From Peltaster fructicola (taxonomy: Eukaryota > Ascomycota > Dothideomycetes): a DNA stretch of 64,000 bases. A program made the translations under genes and the position numbers. Shown here one piece after another: positions 31,316-41,275 of this stretch. The stretch is taken from positions 3,720,001-3,784,000 of the forward strand of contig CP051139.1 in NCBI GenBank assembly GCA_001592805.2, written 5' to 3'. How positions within the stretch are numbered: position 1 is the stretch's first letter; each line of letters opens with the position of its first letter. The notes beneath the pieces are model-generated. The model was not told the DNA's origin. It saw only the letters and a program-made list of their open reading frames with translations, and searched no databases.

Positions 31316-32905
31316 TTACATGAACGTGCTCTTGCGCTTCTCAGCAGCGTTGAGTACGCCCATCATCATCTTCTTGCGGTCACCGGTAAGGCCAGGAGGC
31401 GCTCCAAGAGGAGTTGCAGGTGTTGGAGGTTGCTTGAAGGCGGCATCATCGCACTCGCTGCTGCTGGCACTACTGAGGCCAAAATAGCCGTCTGCGCTGC
31501 CCTGTGAGCCACGCTTCTGCTTCATCTCTGAGCCGATTGGGCTCATTTTGCGGCTTGCATTCGTCGAAGAAGACAAAGAGGCAAGCTCTTCGCCGACGAT
31601 GTCCTCTGGAATCGTGAAGTTGTACTCGCGTTCACTGACGGGACTACCACCAGAGGAGCGGGAGATACCACGACGCTGAGTACCGGCACGCATGAGGTTG
31701 TCCAGAGCACGACGTCGCTGACGCGTTGCAAAATTCTTACTGCCGTCGTGCTTGCTAGTGGGCGCAGCCGTCAGCTCTTCGAGAGGTGGTGGACCGCGCG
31801 GCTGGCGCATCGGGTGCTCACCAGCACGTGCTGAACCAGGACCGAAAGTACCAGTCATTGGTGGTTGGGGCAAGAAAGCACGCTGCGAGCCGAACGAAGC
31901 TGCAGATGCAGTCTTCGGTCCGTCAGCGGCAACCAGAGATGGGTTGATAGCGAGCGACGAGGCTTTTTTATGGCCTCGACGGAACGCATTTGCAGATGGT
32001 GGTGGCAGTGGCTCAACATGCTCGAGTGCCGAAGGTGGCGAAGTTGTCTTCGTTGGTGGTGTGAACGACCTGGTTCGCTGCACTGGAGGTGTCTTGGATT
32101 CGAATGACATGTTGTCGAACTGGTGAGAAATGCCTGCAAGTGCCTGATTCTGGTATGCCAGCTCTGACTGCGCTAGTTGAGCACTCTGGTCGAAGGCGTA
32201 TGAGTAGCCCTGGATAGCTGGGTTGTACACGAGGTATACGCCCGGCTGAACCTCAATGGAGCCCTGGGCTTGTTGCTGAGCATACTGCGGAGTCTGAGGA
32301 GTCATAGGCACCTGCTGTTGACGATTCATGGGATTGTGGACAGCTTGCGCCGAGCCTGACAAAGCTGCAAGCTTCTGCTGAAGCTCTTGCTGCCTTTGTG
32401 CCAAGAAAAGGCTGGTCACTTGCAGCTGCTGCAGCAGATTTGGATCCATGCCCTCGGACTGCTCGTACACGGATGGTGGAGCCAAGACCTGCTCAGGGAG
32501 CGAGTACATCTGCTGACCAGCTCTCATGGCGTAATGATGGGATACATCGAAATTAGCACCCGTGGCAGTCTGTGGCACTGCCTGGTCGTAGCCGTTGTAG
32601 GCTGGGTTGGCCCACTGAGAGGCAGCGAGACCGTTCAATTGATGCTGAGTCTGATGGTAAGGAGCGGACGCCGGGACTGCTGGAGTCTTCGGCTGAGTGC
32701 GCAGACCTGCAAGCAGGTGGGAGCGGCTTGTTCGAGGAGTGGGAACACCGACAGAGTTCTCCCCAATAGGAGCAGTCTCTGGTGGCAGGGCAACACTCAA
32801 GCGCTTCGAGTTGAAACGAGAGCCACGAGCACCAAAGCCGGAGCCAGGCGTGCTAAGCGTGGTAGGCTGGAAGGCTTTTGGAGTGGTGGAATTGTTGTAA
32901 GACAT
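31316..32905 (-). CDS. Low-complexity conserved-looking protein of unknown function
   Basis: The chosen start at 32905 gives 529 residues (MSYNNSTTPKAFQPTTLSTP); the longer frame upstream lies in probable 5' leader. I do not recognise the family. Several short blocks look conserved: GARGSRFNSKRLSVALPPE, VGVPTPRTSRSHLLAGLR, a Gln-rich helix (LFLAQRQQELQQKLAALSG), PGVYLVYNPAIQGYSYAF, FATRQRRRALDNLMRAG and a C-terminal KKMMMGVLNAAEKRKSTF. A single H-x-K-x-x-S site (RGHKKASSLA) resembles an NDR-kinase target. The rest is Pro/Ser/Ala-rich and probably disordered. Short linear motifs in a disordered frame suggest a regulatory scaffold or RNA-related role, but this is inference. Confidence 0.75.
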   Translation of the reverse strand: MSYNNSTTPKAFQPTTLSTPGSGFGARGSRFNSKRLSVALPPETAPIGENSVGVPTPRTSRSHLLAGLRTQPKTPAVPASAPYHQTQHQLNGLAASQWANPAYNGYDQAVPQTATGANFDVSHHYAMRAGQQMYSLPEQVLAPPSVYEQSEGMDPNLLQQLQVTSLFLAQRQQELQQKLAALSGSAQAVHNPMNRQQQVPMTPQTPQYAQQQAQGSIEVQPGVYLVYNPAIQGYSYAFDQSAQLAQSELAYQNQALAGISHQFDNMSFESKTPPVQRTRSFTPPTKTTSPPSALEHVEPLPPPSANAFRRGHKKASSLAINPSLVAADGPKTASAASFGSQRAFLPQPPMTGTFGPGSARAGEHPMRQPRGPPPLEELTAAPTSKHDGSKNFATRQRRRALDNLMRAGTQRRGISRSSGGSPVSEREYNFTIPEDIVGEELASLSSSTNASRKMSPIGSEMKQKRGSQGSADGYFGLSSASSSECDDAAFKQPPTPATPLGAPPGLTGDRKKMMMGVLNAAEKRKSTFM

Positions 32906-34597
32906 TTGAGCAGACCTCCTGTGTCGATGCTCAATTCGAAAATTGTGCTGTACTTGTAGCAATAGGTATGGGCGGGAGCCCAAGCTATGTCGTTGCCGGA
33001 GCTGTAATTCCTACTGAAATGCTGATGTCAATACTGTTGTAGTCGTTGCGAGGATTAGGATGGTGACTGATTACGCTTGCGTAATGATGTAAAGCTGAAT
33101 GAAGGTTCCTGTACCAAAGCAGGATCCGGAATTATGGCTGCTCAAGCAGCGATTTGATCGTTGATGTGGTGTAGGTACAAATTAAGCAGATTAGAAAGGG
33201 CTTCGGCGCGTGCAAGCTGGCTGCAGATTGCGAACAAAGCAAAGTCCCTTTGTAACGACAAATGTGGTATGTTCGTGATCGAAGTGTGACACCCGGGCCA
33301 GTCGTACCAGATATTTGTTCGAAGACGATGCTCTTTCTAGACTGGGAAGTGTATGCACGCTGGCAAGAGTCGAGTACGCGACGTGGCGGCGAGGCGTAGA
33401 GCGAGTCGTGTCGTTTGTCAGAATAGTCAGGACAGTCGTGATAGACGTTCTTCGCAACAGTCGCGAACGTGAAGACCGGGAGGCCGCAGGCCTGTCGTCG
33501 TCGTCGTCGTATACGATAATTGCTGGTGAGGCTGAGGAAGAGTTGTAATAGGAAGTTTATGAAGCTGCGGTGGGCGAAGATGCACAATAGCAGCTGATGA
33601 GCGAAGTGACGGAGCCAAAGCAAAAGAAGGAACAACCGGTAACGTGTTATGCTGGTGAGAGTGGTGGATGGCGGAGGGTGACGAACAGAGTGGGAGAAAG
33701 GACAAAGTGTGGTGGACTGAAGAGAAGCAATGCCTGCTAGCCAGCAGGTGGGAGCGAGCAAGCGGCGGGCTTCAAGGGGCGCCTCTGAAAACTCCACATC
33801 TCGCCTTTGATTTGTTGGTCGACCTGCAGGAAGCCACACTCACTTGAGCGAATGAGCTTGCGCTTCTGCTTCACTTCTCTCTGTTCTGCCATCCGAGCTC
33901 GTCTGTTGGCGAACTCGATAATCTCTTGGCTTGCAAGTCACTTTTACGTGTAGCAGCTGCTGAGATCCCCCAAGAGTGTGGGCATCGCTACGACGGCATC
34001 AGAGAGGCACGATCGTTGCAGGTCTTCGTCCACAATGGCGGCTGAGACCTATTTGCAGGGGGTGTCTAATGTCAATGGCGCCAGGGTATCCACGCTTGTT
34101 GGTGGTCTAGCCTGTAAGAGTCGCGAGTTTGCTCCTCGAGGCCATCTGTTATGTGATGAGCCCGTCCGTAGGCGCTTAGCCATTACACACGCTAGCAATT
34201 ACATCCCTCAGGATCGATACAAAGTAGTCTCTGAAGATCGTGAGTTGGCTGGCAGCCACGCGAGCATGGTCACCAAGGGCCGGACCTGTGCTGTCCTTGT
34301 TCTTCATCTCCTGCCGACGATCGTTTCTACATGTGACTGCTCGGCTCAGAACGAGGAGGATTCTCGTCCTAGTCCTACCGACATGTTTCAGAAGTGATTT
34401 GTTGGTTCTGCATGTATAGCAAGGACCATATGTCATAGAAGGAGCAGTGCTTCGCTTGTGTCGTCAGCAGTATCTAATGGTGTTGCCCAAGCATTGTAGT
34501 CGAGTTGGCAACCAGTGCGTGTATCTTCAACAATACGGTCTGAACACACTTATCATTTGCACTGCCGCGTTGATTGTCTGATGCTGGCTCCCAAAAG
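32906..34597. other. Long upstream region of the 31316-32905 gene
   Basis: About 1.7 kb. The part near the gene reads pyrimidine-rich on the gene's strand and includes a short trinucleotide run, as expected of a long fungal 5' leader. Its open frame of 235 codons (33132..33839 minus) is low-complexity and not convincing. I see no RNA gene. Confidence 0.4.
33494..33510. repeat. (GTC)n microsatellite
   Basis: A short pure run of GTC/CGT triplets in the presumed 5' leader of the gene ending at 32905. Confidence 0.6.
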
Positions 34598-35305
34598 TCA
34601 GTGAGCTTTTGCAGAGTGAAGAGACAGCGAAGGAGCTGGTACTATGCTCCAGTGATCAGCATGCGAAAACTGGTGAATGTCTCTTGCGCTTGATGCCACA
34701 TAACGAGCTGTTGGATATTCTGCTTTGATGCTGTATATGTACAGTAGCTGGATATAGCACGACCCGCGTATTGTAGCATTCCTTGGACCCATTACTCCGA
34801 ATCAGCATAGAGCTTACGGCCTTCCTTGGAGTTGAGAAACTCGTTCCTAGAGAGCTCATCAGTACAGCCCTCCTCGCAACATCCTCTATCAGCCAGACCT
34901 ACCTCTCACCTGCCCACTCCATGACTGAGTATCCGATGAGCATTGGTACACCCCAGTACAAGATCTGGTTACGTGTTCGTCGGAAGGTGTTGAAGACTGC
35001 AGAGTTGAATGTGCCCTGCAATGGGTTTTGTCGATTGTTCGAAAGACCGTAGTGGATTATGCCCTTCTGTGGCATCGATCCTGTCCGCCATATCAGCCAA
35101 ATACTCATCTAACCATCTCTTTCGCAGCTCGTAGAGCTATGGTGAGCTACGAGACGTACCAATAGCACCCCATGGTCCGAGATATCTGGAGCAATGTCAG
35201 TGATCCGTCGCGCAGTGCGCCGCCGTCGTGCGCTGCTGTGACAGCTCCAACTCACTGGCCAGGCTTCTTCTCTGCGCTCGCTCGGAGCACCTGTGAAGCT
35301 CTCAT
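34598..35305 (-). CDS. QCR8: Cytochrome bc1 complex subunit 8 (QCR8), with out-of-frame C-terminal extension as read
   Basis: This is the small ubiquinol-binding-protein subunit of mitochondrial complex III in the inner membrane. Four exons rebuild it: 35305..35256, 35185..35160, 35080..34903 and 34847 onward, all with GT-AG introns. The joined sequence runs KKPGQ-YLGPWGAIG-SMPQKGIIHYGLSNNRQ, then FNTFRRTRNQILYWG, a membrane span around VPMLIGYSVMEWA and GERNEFLNSKEGRKLYAD, matching the family almost end to end. The family normally stops within a few residues of this point. Here the frame continues about 65 residues to 34598, giving 167 in all. If the TTT run (AAA at 34800..34802 on the plus strand) held one base less, it would end ADSE at 34792, near the usual length. 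Divergent from PHB1. Confidence 0.85.
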
Positions 35306-35527
35306 CGTGTTTTACTGTGATGTGTGACGATTCAATCCTCGATTGGTGTCAAAGGAGTACTGTCGTGCAAAAGCTGGTCAGCAGCATTGCTTCTCAAGCG
35401 GTTCGTTCCGTAGCAAAATGTCTTGGCATAACCGAAGCCGCATCATCGAAGCTGTGCAAACACATGCGTAGCTCTCTTTCGCCATCGTCAAAACCCCCAT
35501 CTCGCAGTACATCGCCAGAACTGTAAG
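35306..35527. promoter_or_regulatory. Bidirectional promoter between QCR8 and PHB1
   Basis: Only 222 bp separate the start codons of two divergent genes for inner-mitochondrial-membrane proteins. The segment has no coding potential and must carry both promoters. Confidence 0.65.
35342..35346 (-). promoter_or_regulatory. CCAAT box
   Basis: A CCAAT pentamer on the QCR8 strand, 37 bp upstream of its start codon. The HAP/CBC complex binds this motif and controls respiratory genes in fungi. A pentamer alone is weak evidence. Confidence 0.3.
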
Positions 35528-36431
35528 ATGGCCGCCAACGCGCTCAACACCGTCTACAGATTCGCTATCCCGCTCACAATCGGCGTTGGCCTGGTGCAGG
35601 CATCGCTCTACGATGTCAAGGGTGGCACTCGTGCAGTCATCTTCGACAGATTACGAGGAGTGCGCGATCAGGTTTCCAGCGAAGGTACACATTTCCTAAT
35701 CCCATGGTTACAACGAGCCATCATCTACGATGTGCGCACGCGCCCCAGGAATATTTCTACAACCACCGGGTCCAAGGATCTTCAGATGGTCAGCTTGACC
35801 TTGCGTGTCCTCCATCGACCTGAGGTCAACATGCTCCCAAAGATTTACCAGGTATGTGGCAAGTGTACGGCAAGCTGAGGAGCTTCTTTCTGACGTGTGT
35901 GAATAGAATCTTGGACAAGACTACGATGAGAGAGTGCTGCCTTCCATTGGAAACGAAGTGCTGAAAGCTATCGTTGCACAATTCGATGCCGCTGAGCTGA
36001 TCACACAGCGTGAGGCAGTATCCAACAGAATCCGAGCAGACCTGCTGAAACGCGCTGGCGAGTTCAACATTGCGCTCGAAGACGTCAGCATTACACACAT
36101 GACCTTTGGCCGAGAATTCACAAAGGCTGTTGAGGAGAAGCAGATCGCACAGCAGGAGGCGGAAAGAGCACGTTTCATTGTTGAGAAGGCTGAACAAGAG
36201 CGACAAGCGAACGTCATTCGTGCTGAGGGTGAGGCCGAGGCAGCAGATGTCATTTCGAAGGCCGTCGCCAAGAGTGGTGAGGGTCTGATCATGATCCGAA
36301 GAATTGAGACACAGAAGGACGTTGCACAGATGCTGGCAAACAATCCGAACGTCACATATCTGCCGGGAGGCGGTAGTGGAAGCGAGGGCAGCGGATCAAA
36401 AGGAAGCTTCCTGCTAGGTCTACGATCATGA
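35528..36431 (+). CDS. PHB1: Prohibitin 1
   Basis: This SPFH-family protein of 282 residues forms ring complexes with Phb2 in the mitochondrial inner membrane and chaperones respiratory subunits. Exon 1 is 35528..35851. Exon 2 is 35907..36431. The 55-nt intron (GTATGT to ATAG) falls between KIYQ and [10 protein letters not shown]. The sequence is nearly collinear with yeast Phb1: the N-terminal membrane segment with [83 protein letters not shown] and the coiled coil [19 protein letters not shown]. The tail is Gly/Ser-rich. It shares its promoter region with QCR8. Confidence 0.97.
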
Positions 36432-37923
36432 ACAAGGACGTCGACTTTTTGTAAGCGTGTAACATTATGCACAGCTGGGACTTCATGCATAGCACAGGCG
36501 CTCGAACGTGAATCCACTCTCGGTATGAAAAGACTACATCTTCTATGGGTTGTCAATGCAAGCAGGCGTGACAAAGATATGACGCTCCCTGTGCTGCCAC
36601 AAGGATGTTGTGCAGCCAAATGTCAGGACGAATGATCATGCAGATCTCTCTCGGAGAATTTCTTGCCAGCCTGCCTTTATCGATGGTTGTCAATACCGAC
36701 AAACCCCCAGCTGTCGACCAAAGAATGCCTGGTTGTTGGTGTGGTTGGGGCGTTAACAGCAGCGAAGGAATCTTTATGAAGATCGCTCGCCTATGGCTCG
36801 AGCATGGATCTAGAGTTGTGTGATGCTTTCGACTCGACTCGTCGTGCAGTCTAGAATCGACCGAGTCGCTTGATGCGTTGGATCCTCTGAGTAAACTAAA
36901 AGCATATACACAATATGTTAGTTGCTCCAGATGCGCCGCCCAACCGCGGTTGGAATGGCTGGGCAGAAAGAGTAGCAACCACGGTGGGCGTAGTGCGAAT
37001 ACGACGGGTATGTCTGAACCCCCTGCATGAGGCACGCAGTTACCGACTATGCATGCTCTTCTTGATCCGGCAAACTCCACTTGCATTGCTGGTCGTCTCA
37101 GATCGAATGAGGTTGCTACAGAGATGATCGTCACATCTCCACAGTCTGGGATGTATGAATCAGTTGCCGGTCGCAAGTGCTCTGTGTTCGATCGGTGTGG
37201 CGGCGATGGACAAGGATAGCTTTCTTTGTGTGGCAAGTCATAGCCGTTTCAGTACAACCAAGGTTCCCATACCACTGGAAGGCACTTAACCTGTCACGGC
37301 GCAAGCTTGCATCGTCAGGATCTGTTGTAGAACCATGAGCGAGTCTCCTGGGACCAGCTAACGCGGGATGACCCCATTAATGGTATGCTTCAGATGTCGA
37401 GTGTAGAAAGAGTCTTGTATCCATCCAGCAGGCTCAAGTGAACTGAGCCACACCACACTCAGCTATGACCGAGCAAGGTCGATCGTAGAACACGGAGGGA
37501 GCTTAAGCGATATGCTTTCGTGCATGAGAAGCGTGCCACCATCAGACGGAGAGTGGAGAAGCGCTGGCGTTATCGAAGAGAGAGACTTGAGGAGTCGAAA
37601 GGATGAGCGAATGACGAGTTGCGCACGCACGTTCTCTGCCCACGCACGAGAGCTGAGGTAAGGGCAATCCCCTACAGCCGTAGAGTGTACCGCTGCTGGG
37701 TCTCCATTGAGTTTGATGCATGTCCCTTTTGTGGTGATTAGCTCGTCTCGCTCGTTCGATAGACGTTCTCTGCGCTGAAGCACTTCGGAAAAAGGAGCGC
37801 AGTGTTGTGTGGTGCGAGGCATGTAGCAGTGGTTACATCGGATGCAGAGCACAGTTTTGCTTGTGCTGCTGTACCTTAGCTCCAGAAGTTCAACGACCAG
37901 CAGGATCAGCGTGCAAAAAGCGT

Positions 37924-37938
37924 TGCTGCTGCTGCTGT
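37924..37938. repeat. (TGC)n microsatellite
   Basis: A short TGC triplet run in the upstream region of the gene at 38612. Confidence 0.5.
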
Positions 37939-38112
37939 TGTTTGGCAAATGAGCAATCTCATGAGCTCGTGGCTTGCGAATTGCGCAGAAGCATAAAAGA
38001 AGAGCTAAGCAAGATGTAGGCTAGATCGTTGAACCGGGATTTCGAGCGGCCTGTGCGCTCCCGCCTGGTCTCTTCACTATGCTGGATGGTGAACCATCCC
38101 TCAGGAAACAGG

Positions 38113-38144
38113 TTGTCGTCGTCGTTGTCGTCGTCTTCTTCTTT
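38113..38144. repeat. (GTC)n/(TTC)n microsatellite
   Basis: An imperfect run of GTC triplets that turns into CTT triplets, 470-500 bp upstream of the start codon at 38612. Confidence 0.6.
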
Positions 38145-38543
38145 GCTCTATCACGCCAACAAGCACTGTCGCTTTTGCTTCTACTTCATTCTTCCCTTTC
38201 TCCCACTCGCGACACATCCTCCGCCAAAAGGCTTCGACTAAGCGCTGCTGTGGTTCGGCATCGCTGGGTTGTATAGCCGTCCACTCGTTTCCACCACACA
38301 ACTGCATTGCTTGCTGCTTCGTACTATTTGCCTGGGAGGATTGAGCTGTGCTTTCTCTGCCTAACACTTTGGTACGATTCACTGCGGTACTTGTCACACA
38401 TTGTGAGCACCGGCTGACCATTTCATGAGCAGATATTCGCATTTCAGCACATTTCTAATAACAACGATACCATTATCAAGCGAAGTACTGCTTGCCCACT
38501 CGCAAGCTTCACGCCTTAGCAACGATTACCCGATCCTGATCAT

Positions 38544-38624
38544 ATGACAACCTCAACCTGCTTGTATCCGCACCAGCGATTGTCAATCCTGTCTGTTCCA
38601 CGACGCCCGACATGGCTGATGTAG
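38544..38624 (+). promoter_or_regulatory. Upstream ORF overlapping the start codon of the 38612 gene
   Basis: An ATG at 38544 opens a 26-codon frame that runs past the main ATG in another frame and stops at 38622..38624. If transcribed it should reduce translation of the main frame. Whether the transcript begins upstream of 38544 cannot be seen. Confidence 0.4.
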
Positions 38625-41275
38625 TCGTTGGACTGCCACATCACAACCACGATGACAGTATAGCCACACTAGAAGCCGGCGGCATGAGGACAACGGCACC
38701 AGCAATCGAGATGGTGCGCAACCCGGCTTTCTCGTTCCCAATGAAACCTTTGACACCTTCTGTGTCGAATGAAGTGCAGGACGCACCACGAAGGCCGATG
38801 TCGATGCTCTTACAACCAGCATCGTCATCATCTAGTCACAAGCGAACAGCCTCAGCTTTGCCTACCTTCACATTCAATGCCAGTGATACTTCTGGACGCC
38901 TTGACGACACACCTCCACAAACGCCTGACGAGAATATGATGAGCTCCGGGACGCCCGTGCGTAAAGGACACCGAAGAGGTGGCAGCGAGTTTGTTGGTGG
39001 AGATTCGAGGTTCGGAGTGAACAATGCGATCACAACTAGCCCTACGAAATTAGAGGCACCACTCCTGCCAGAGATCAGCCACTCTCCTGGACGACGACAT
39101 GCACATCGACGCTCTGTCGCTGTGTCTAGCCATGATCTCAGCCATATCATGTCAGCTGGAAACAAGTCTCCGCGGCTCAGTAGCAGCCTGCCATCCTCGC
39201 CTCTAGATATGCCAACCTTGCAACCAGCACCTATATTCACTCGCCCAACAATTACCACCACGGGATCACAAGAGGAGCAACACCACCCACAACTGGACGA
39301 ATCTCCTGTTCGACCTCCATCTCGGCCACGAGTTGAATTTGTCGAGCAAGTTGAGATCATTCCACGCCCTTTGTCAACTATCTCGTCGGAAACCGAGAGC
39401 TCTGTATCGACGGTCATTGGTCACCACTCTCTCAGCAATAGTATTAATTCCGTGCTCAGTCTAGGCTCACCAGCTTCTGCTGCCCATGCCCGTAAACCCT
39501 CAGGCGGGCACGTTCGCACCGCATCCGTCGCAGAACCGTGCGTTCAGCACCGTTCCTCGATTGAGATCAGCAAACGAGTGGAGAAAGAAGGCGAGTGGCT
39601 GAAGAGTCGTTCGTCACCTCAAGAGCAGTCGCCCATTTCCGAGCCAGCCTCGGCCACACAGCTTACCATTGAGGAGCCTCAAGTCTTTAAGCGTCAGAAG
39701 AGACTGAGTCACGGATTTGGTCTCGATCGACGACGTAGTGAACCACTCATCTCTGCTACGACGACCGACTACACACGTCTGTCAGCACTATCGCTCCAGG
39801 AAGCCATGATTCGCGAGACTGCGCGACCATCAACCTCGGAAGCATTTGTAGAGAAGCGCAGCTCGGGTCAGAAGCTGAAGCAGTGGGCTCTGTCCAAGCT
39901 GCACCGGAGACACAGCAAAACACCATCACAACCACTTGCCAGCGCACTCAGGTCGGAAAGTGCCGAATCTGTAGATGTACCCGGCAAGGTTTCCATTTCG
40001 CGAGCTGTCGTTGCCGAGACGGATCTTGATGCTGTATTCGGGAATGTGGTCGAGAGCTCTCCACCACGATTCGCTGCCTCTCCAACGCAGATTACCTTCG
40101 AGAGCGCGTCCCCGATGCTGGAAAGCAGCAGGTCCAGTATCATCGATCTCGATGCTGATAGCCCTCTAGTCGATCTCGACGCTGCGTTGGGTTCTACACG
40201 GACAACCTTATCTGGTAGTTCACACCGACGACATATGCACAGTGATCGACCTCTGAAAGCGACATCTGCCACGAGTGGATTCTTGCATCGCAGAGCTGAG
40301 AGTGAACCAGTGCTCATGGCCTTCAATTACAACCGCGCAGGGTCCAATGCACAGAAGTCGATGGAGGACGTGTTTGAGGAGGACGAGGAAGATCATGCGG
40401 CCGGGGAAGCTGGAATGGGCATAACCATGGTCGATGCTGATAGGTCTGCTTTCGATCCAGCCAACCCTGAGAGTCAGCGTCTTCGTCGTGCAGCTCGCGA
40501 CTCAGACCGCCCATCCACGTCCTACATGTCGTCGACGTCTCAGCTGGTCGTTGCCACGCCCGAGCGACCGGCATCTCTTGTCGACGACGTTATCACAGAG
40601 GAATCGACGATGCTCGAACCGAGTTCAGATCAGATCGAGATCGTCGAGGCACATGAAGAACCTCGTGCTGCGTCCTTGGAGAAGTCTTCAGACTCCAGCG
40701 AGGCGTCCACCCTTCTCGGGCTTCCCACTCTTGCACTCCCAGACGACGAAGCTCTGTCACCTGAGACATGTCACTCGTCGTCGTTCTCGTCACCTGACTT
40801 CACAAGACGACAGGGCTCTTTCGAAGCATCTCGGGTAGGGACTTCAGCATCATCAATCACGGATACACGTACTACTAGTTCGTGTACGACTGGTGAAGGT
40901 GGCCACGAAGTTCGTATATCTGTGGACGATGTGCCGTCACTCACAAGCAGCCGTTCAACTATGATCAGCACTATTCACGCCAACAATTCACGCCGCGATG
41001 TTGCCGAGCCACGAGTCTACGAAGCAGTACCTCGACTAGTCGACCCTGCTGAAGTGGCAGCCAGACGAAAGAAGCGTGCTAGTATTCAGAGCCTCTCGCA
41101 GCTCGTAGGTGGCACGTTCGGCTCGAAGAGTAAGCATGACGAGTCTCGCCCTCAAACGGCCACGCTGGCAGCACAGGTCAATGTGACGAAGAAGAAGGAG
41201 CATCGACTGAAGAAACTCATGTTCTGGCGGTCCAAGCAGAACCTTCGACAGGCTGCAGCTGACGCAAGTAATTAA
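38612..41275 (+). CDS. Ser-rich, largely disordered protein with NDR-kinase target motifs
   Basis: The single-exon product has 887 residues, with no signal peptide and no membrane span. It has a possible NDR-kinase docking motif FSFP at 40-43 and many H-x-R/K-x-x-S sites: HKRTAS, HRRGGS, HARKPS, HVRTAS, HSKTPS and HRRAES. Cbk1/COT-1 uses this docking motif ([YF]-x-F-P) and this phosphosite in known substrates such as Ssd1 and Ace2. Other conserved-looking blocks are KQWALSKLHRRHSKTPS, LLGLPTLALPDDE and a basic C-terminal segment, KKRASIQSLSQLVGGTFGSK with KKLMFWRSKQNLR. Fungal relatives have been loosely named cell wall proline-rich proteins. I infer a morphogenesis or wall-related regulator. 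An overlapping upstream frame precedes the start. Confidence 0.8.
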   Translation: MADVVVGLPHHNHDDSIATLEAGGMRTTAPAIEMVRNPAFSFPMKPLTPSVSNEVQDAPRRPMSMLLQPASSSSSHKRTASALPTFTFNASDTSGRLDDTPPQTPDENMMSSGTPVRKGHRRGGSEFVGGDSRFGVNNAITTSPTKLEAPLLPEISHSPGRRHAHRRSVAVSSHDLSHIMSAGNKSPRLSSSLPSSPLDMPTLQPAPIFTRPTITTTGSQEEQHHPQLDESPVRPPSRPRVEFVEQVEIIPRPLSTISSETESSVSTVIGHHSLSNSINSVLSLGSPASAAHARKPSGGHVRTASVAEPCVQHRSSIEISKRVEKEGEWLKSRSSPQEQSPISEPASATQLTIEEPQVFKRQKRLSHGFGLDRRRSEPLISATTTDYTRLSALSLQEAMIRETARPSTSEAFVEKRSSGQKLKQWALSKLHRRHSKTPSQPLASALRSESAESVDVPGKVSISRAVVAETDLDAVFGNVVESSPPRFAASPTQITFESASPMLESSRSSIIDLDADSPLVDLDAALGSTRTTLSGSSHRRHMHSDRPLKATSATSGFLHRRAESEPVLMAFNYNRAGSNAQKSMEDVFEEDEEDHAAGEAGMGITMVDADRSAFDPANPESQRLRRAARDSDRPSTSYMSSTSQLVVATPERPASLVDDVITEESTMLEPSSDQIEIVEAHEEPRAASLEKSSDSSEASTLLGLPTLALPDDEALSPETCHSSSFSSPDFTRRQGSFEASRVGTSASSITDTRTTSSCTTGEGGHEVRISVDDVPSLTSSRSTMISTIHANNSRRDVAEPRVYEAVPRLVDPAEVAARRKKRASIQSLSQLVGGTFGSKSKHDESRPQTATLAAQVNVTKKKEHRLKKLMFWRSKQNLRQAAADASN

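Larger units (their letters stand above)
36432..38611. other. 2.2-kb region without a recognisable gene
   Basis: Frames of 227 codons (36553..37236 minus) and 161 codons (37463..37948 minus) occur but look like random frames. The last part carries trinucleotide runs and pyrimidine-rich tracts typical of a long 5' leader for the gene at 38612. Confidence 0.4.

Noticed and set aside
33132-33839. Open frame of 235 codons on the minus strand
   Set aside because: Its composition follows a pyrimidine-rich leader with GTC repeats; no domain or family-like block. Treated as 5' leader.
36553-37236. Open frame of 227 codons on the minus strand
   Set aside because: No conserved-looking segment; composition like random translation of intergenic DNA.
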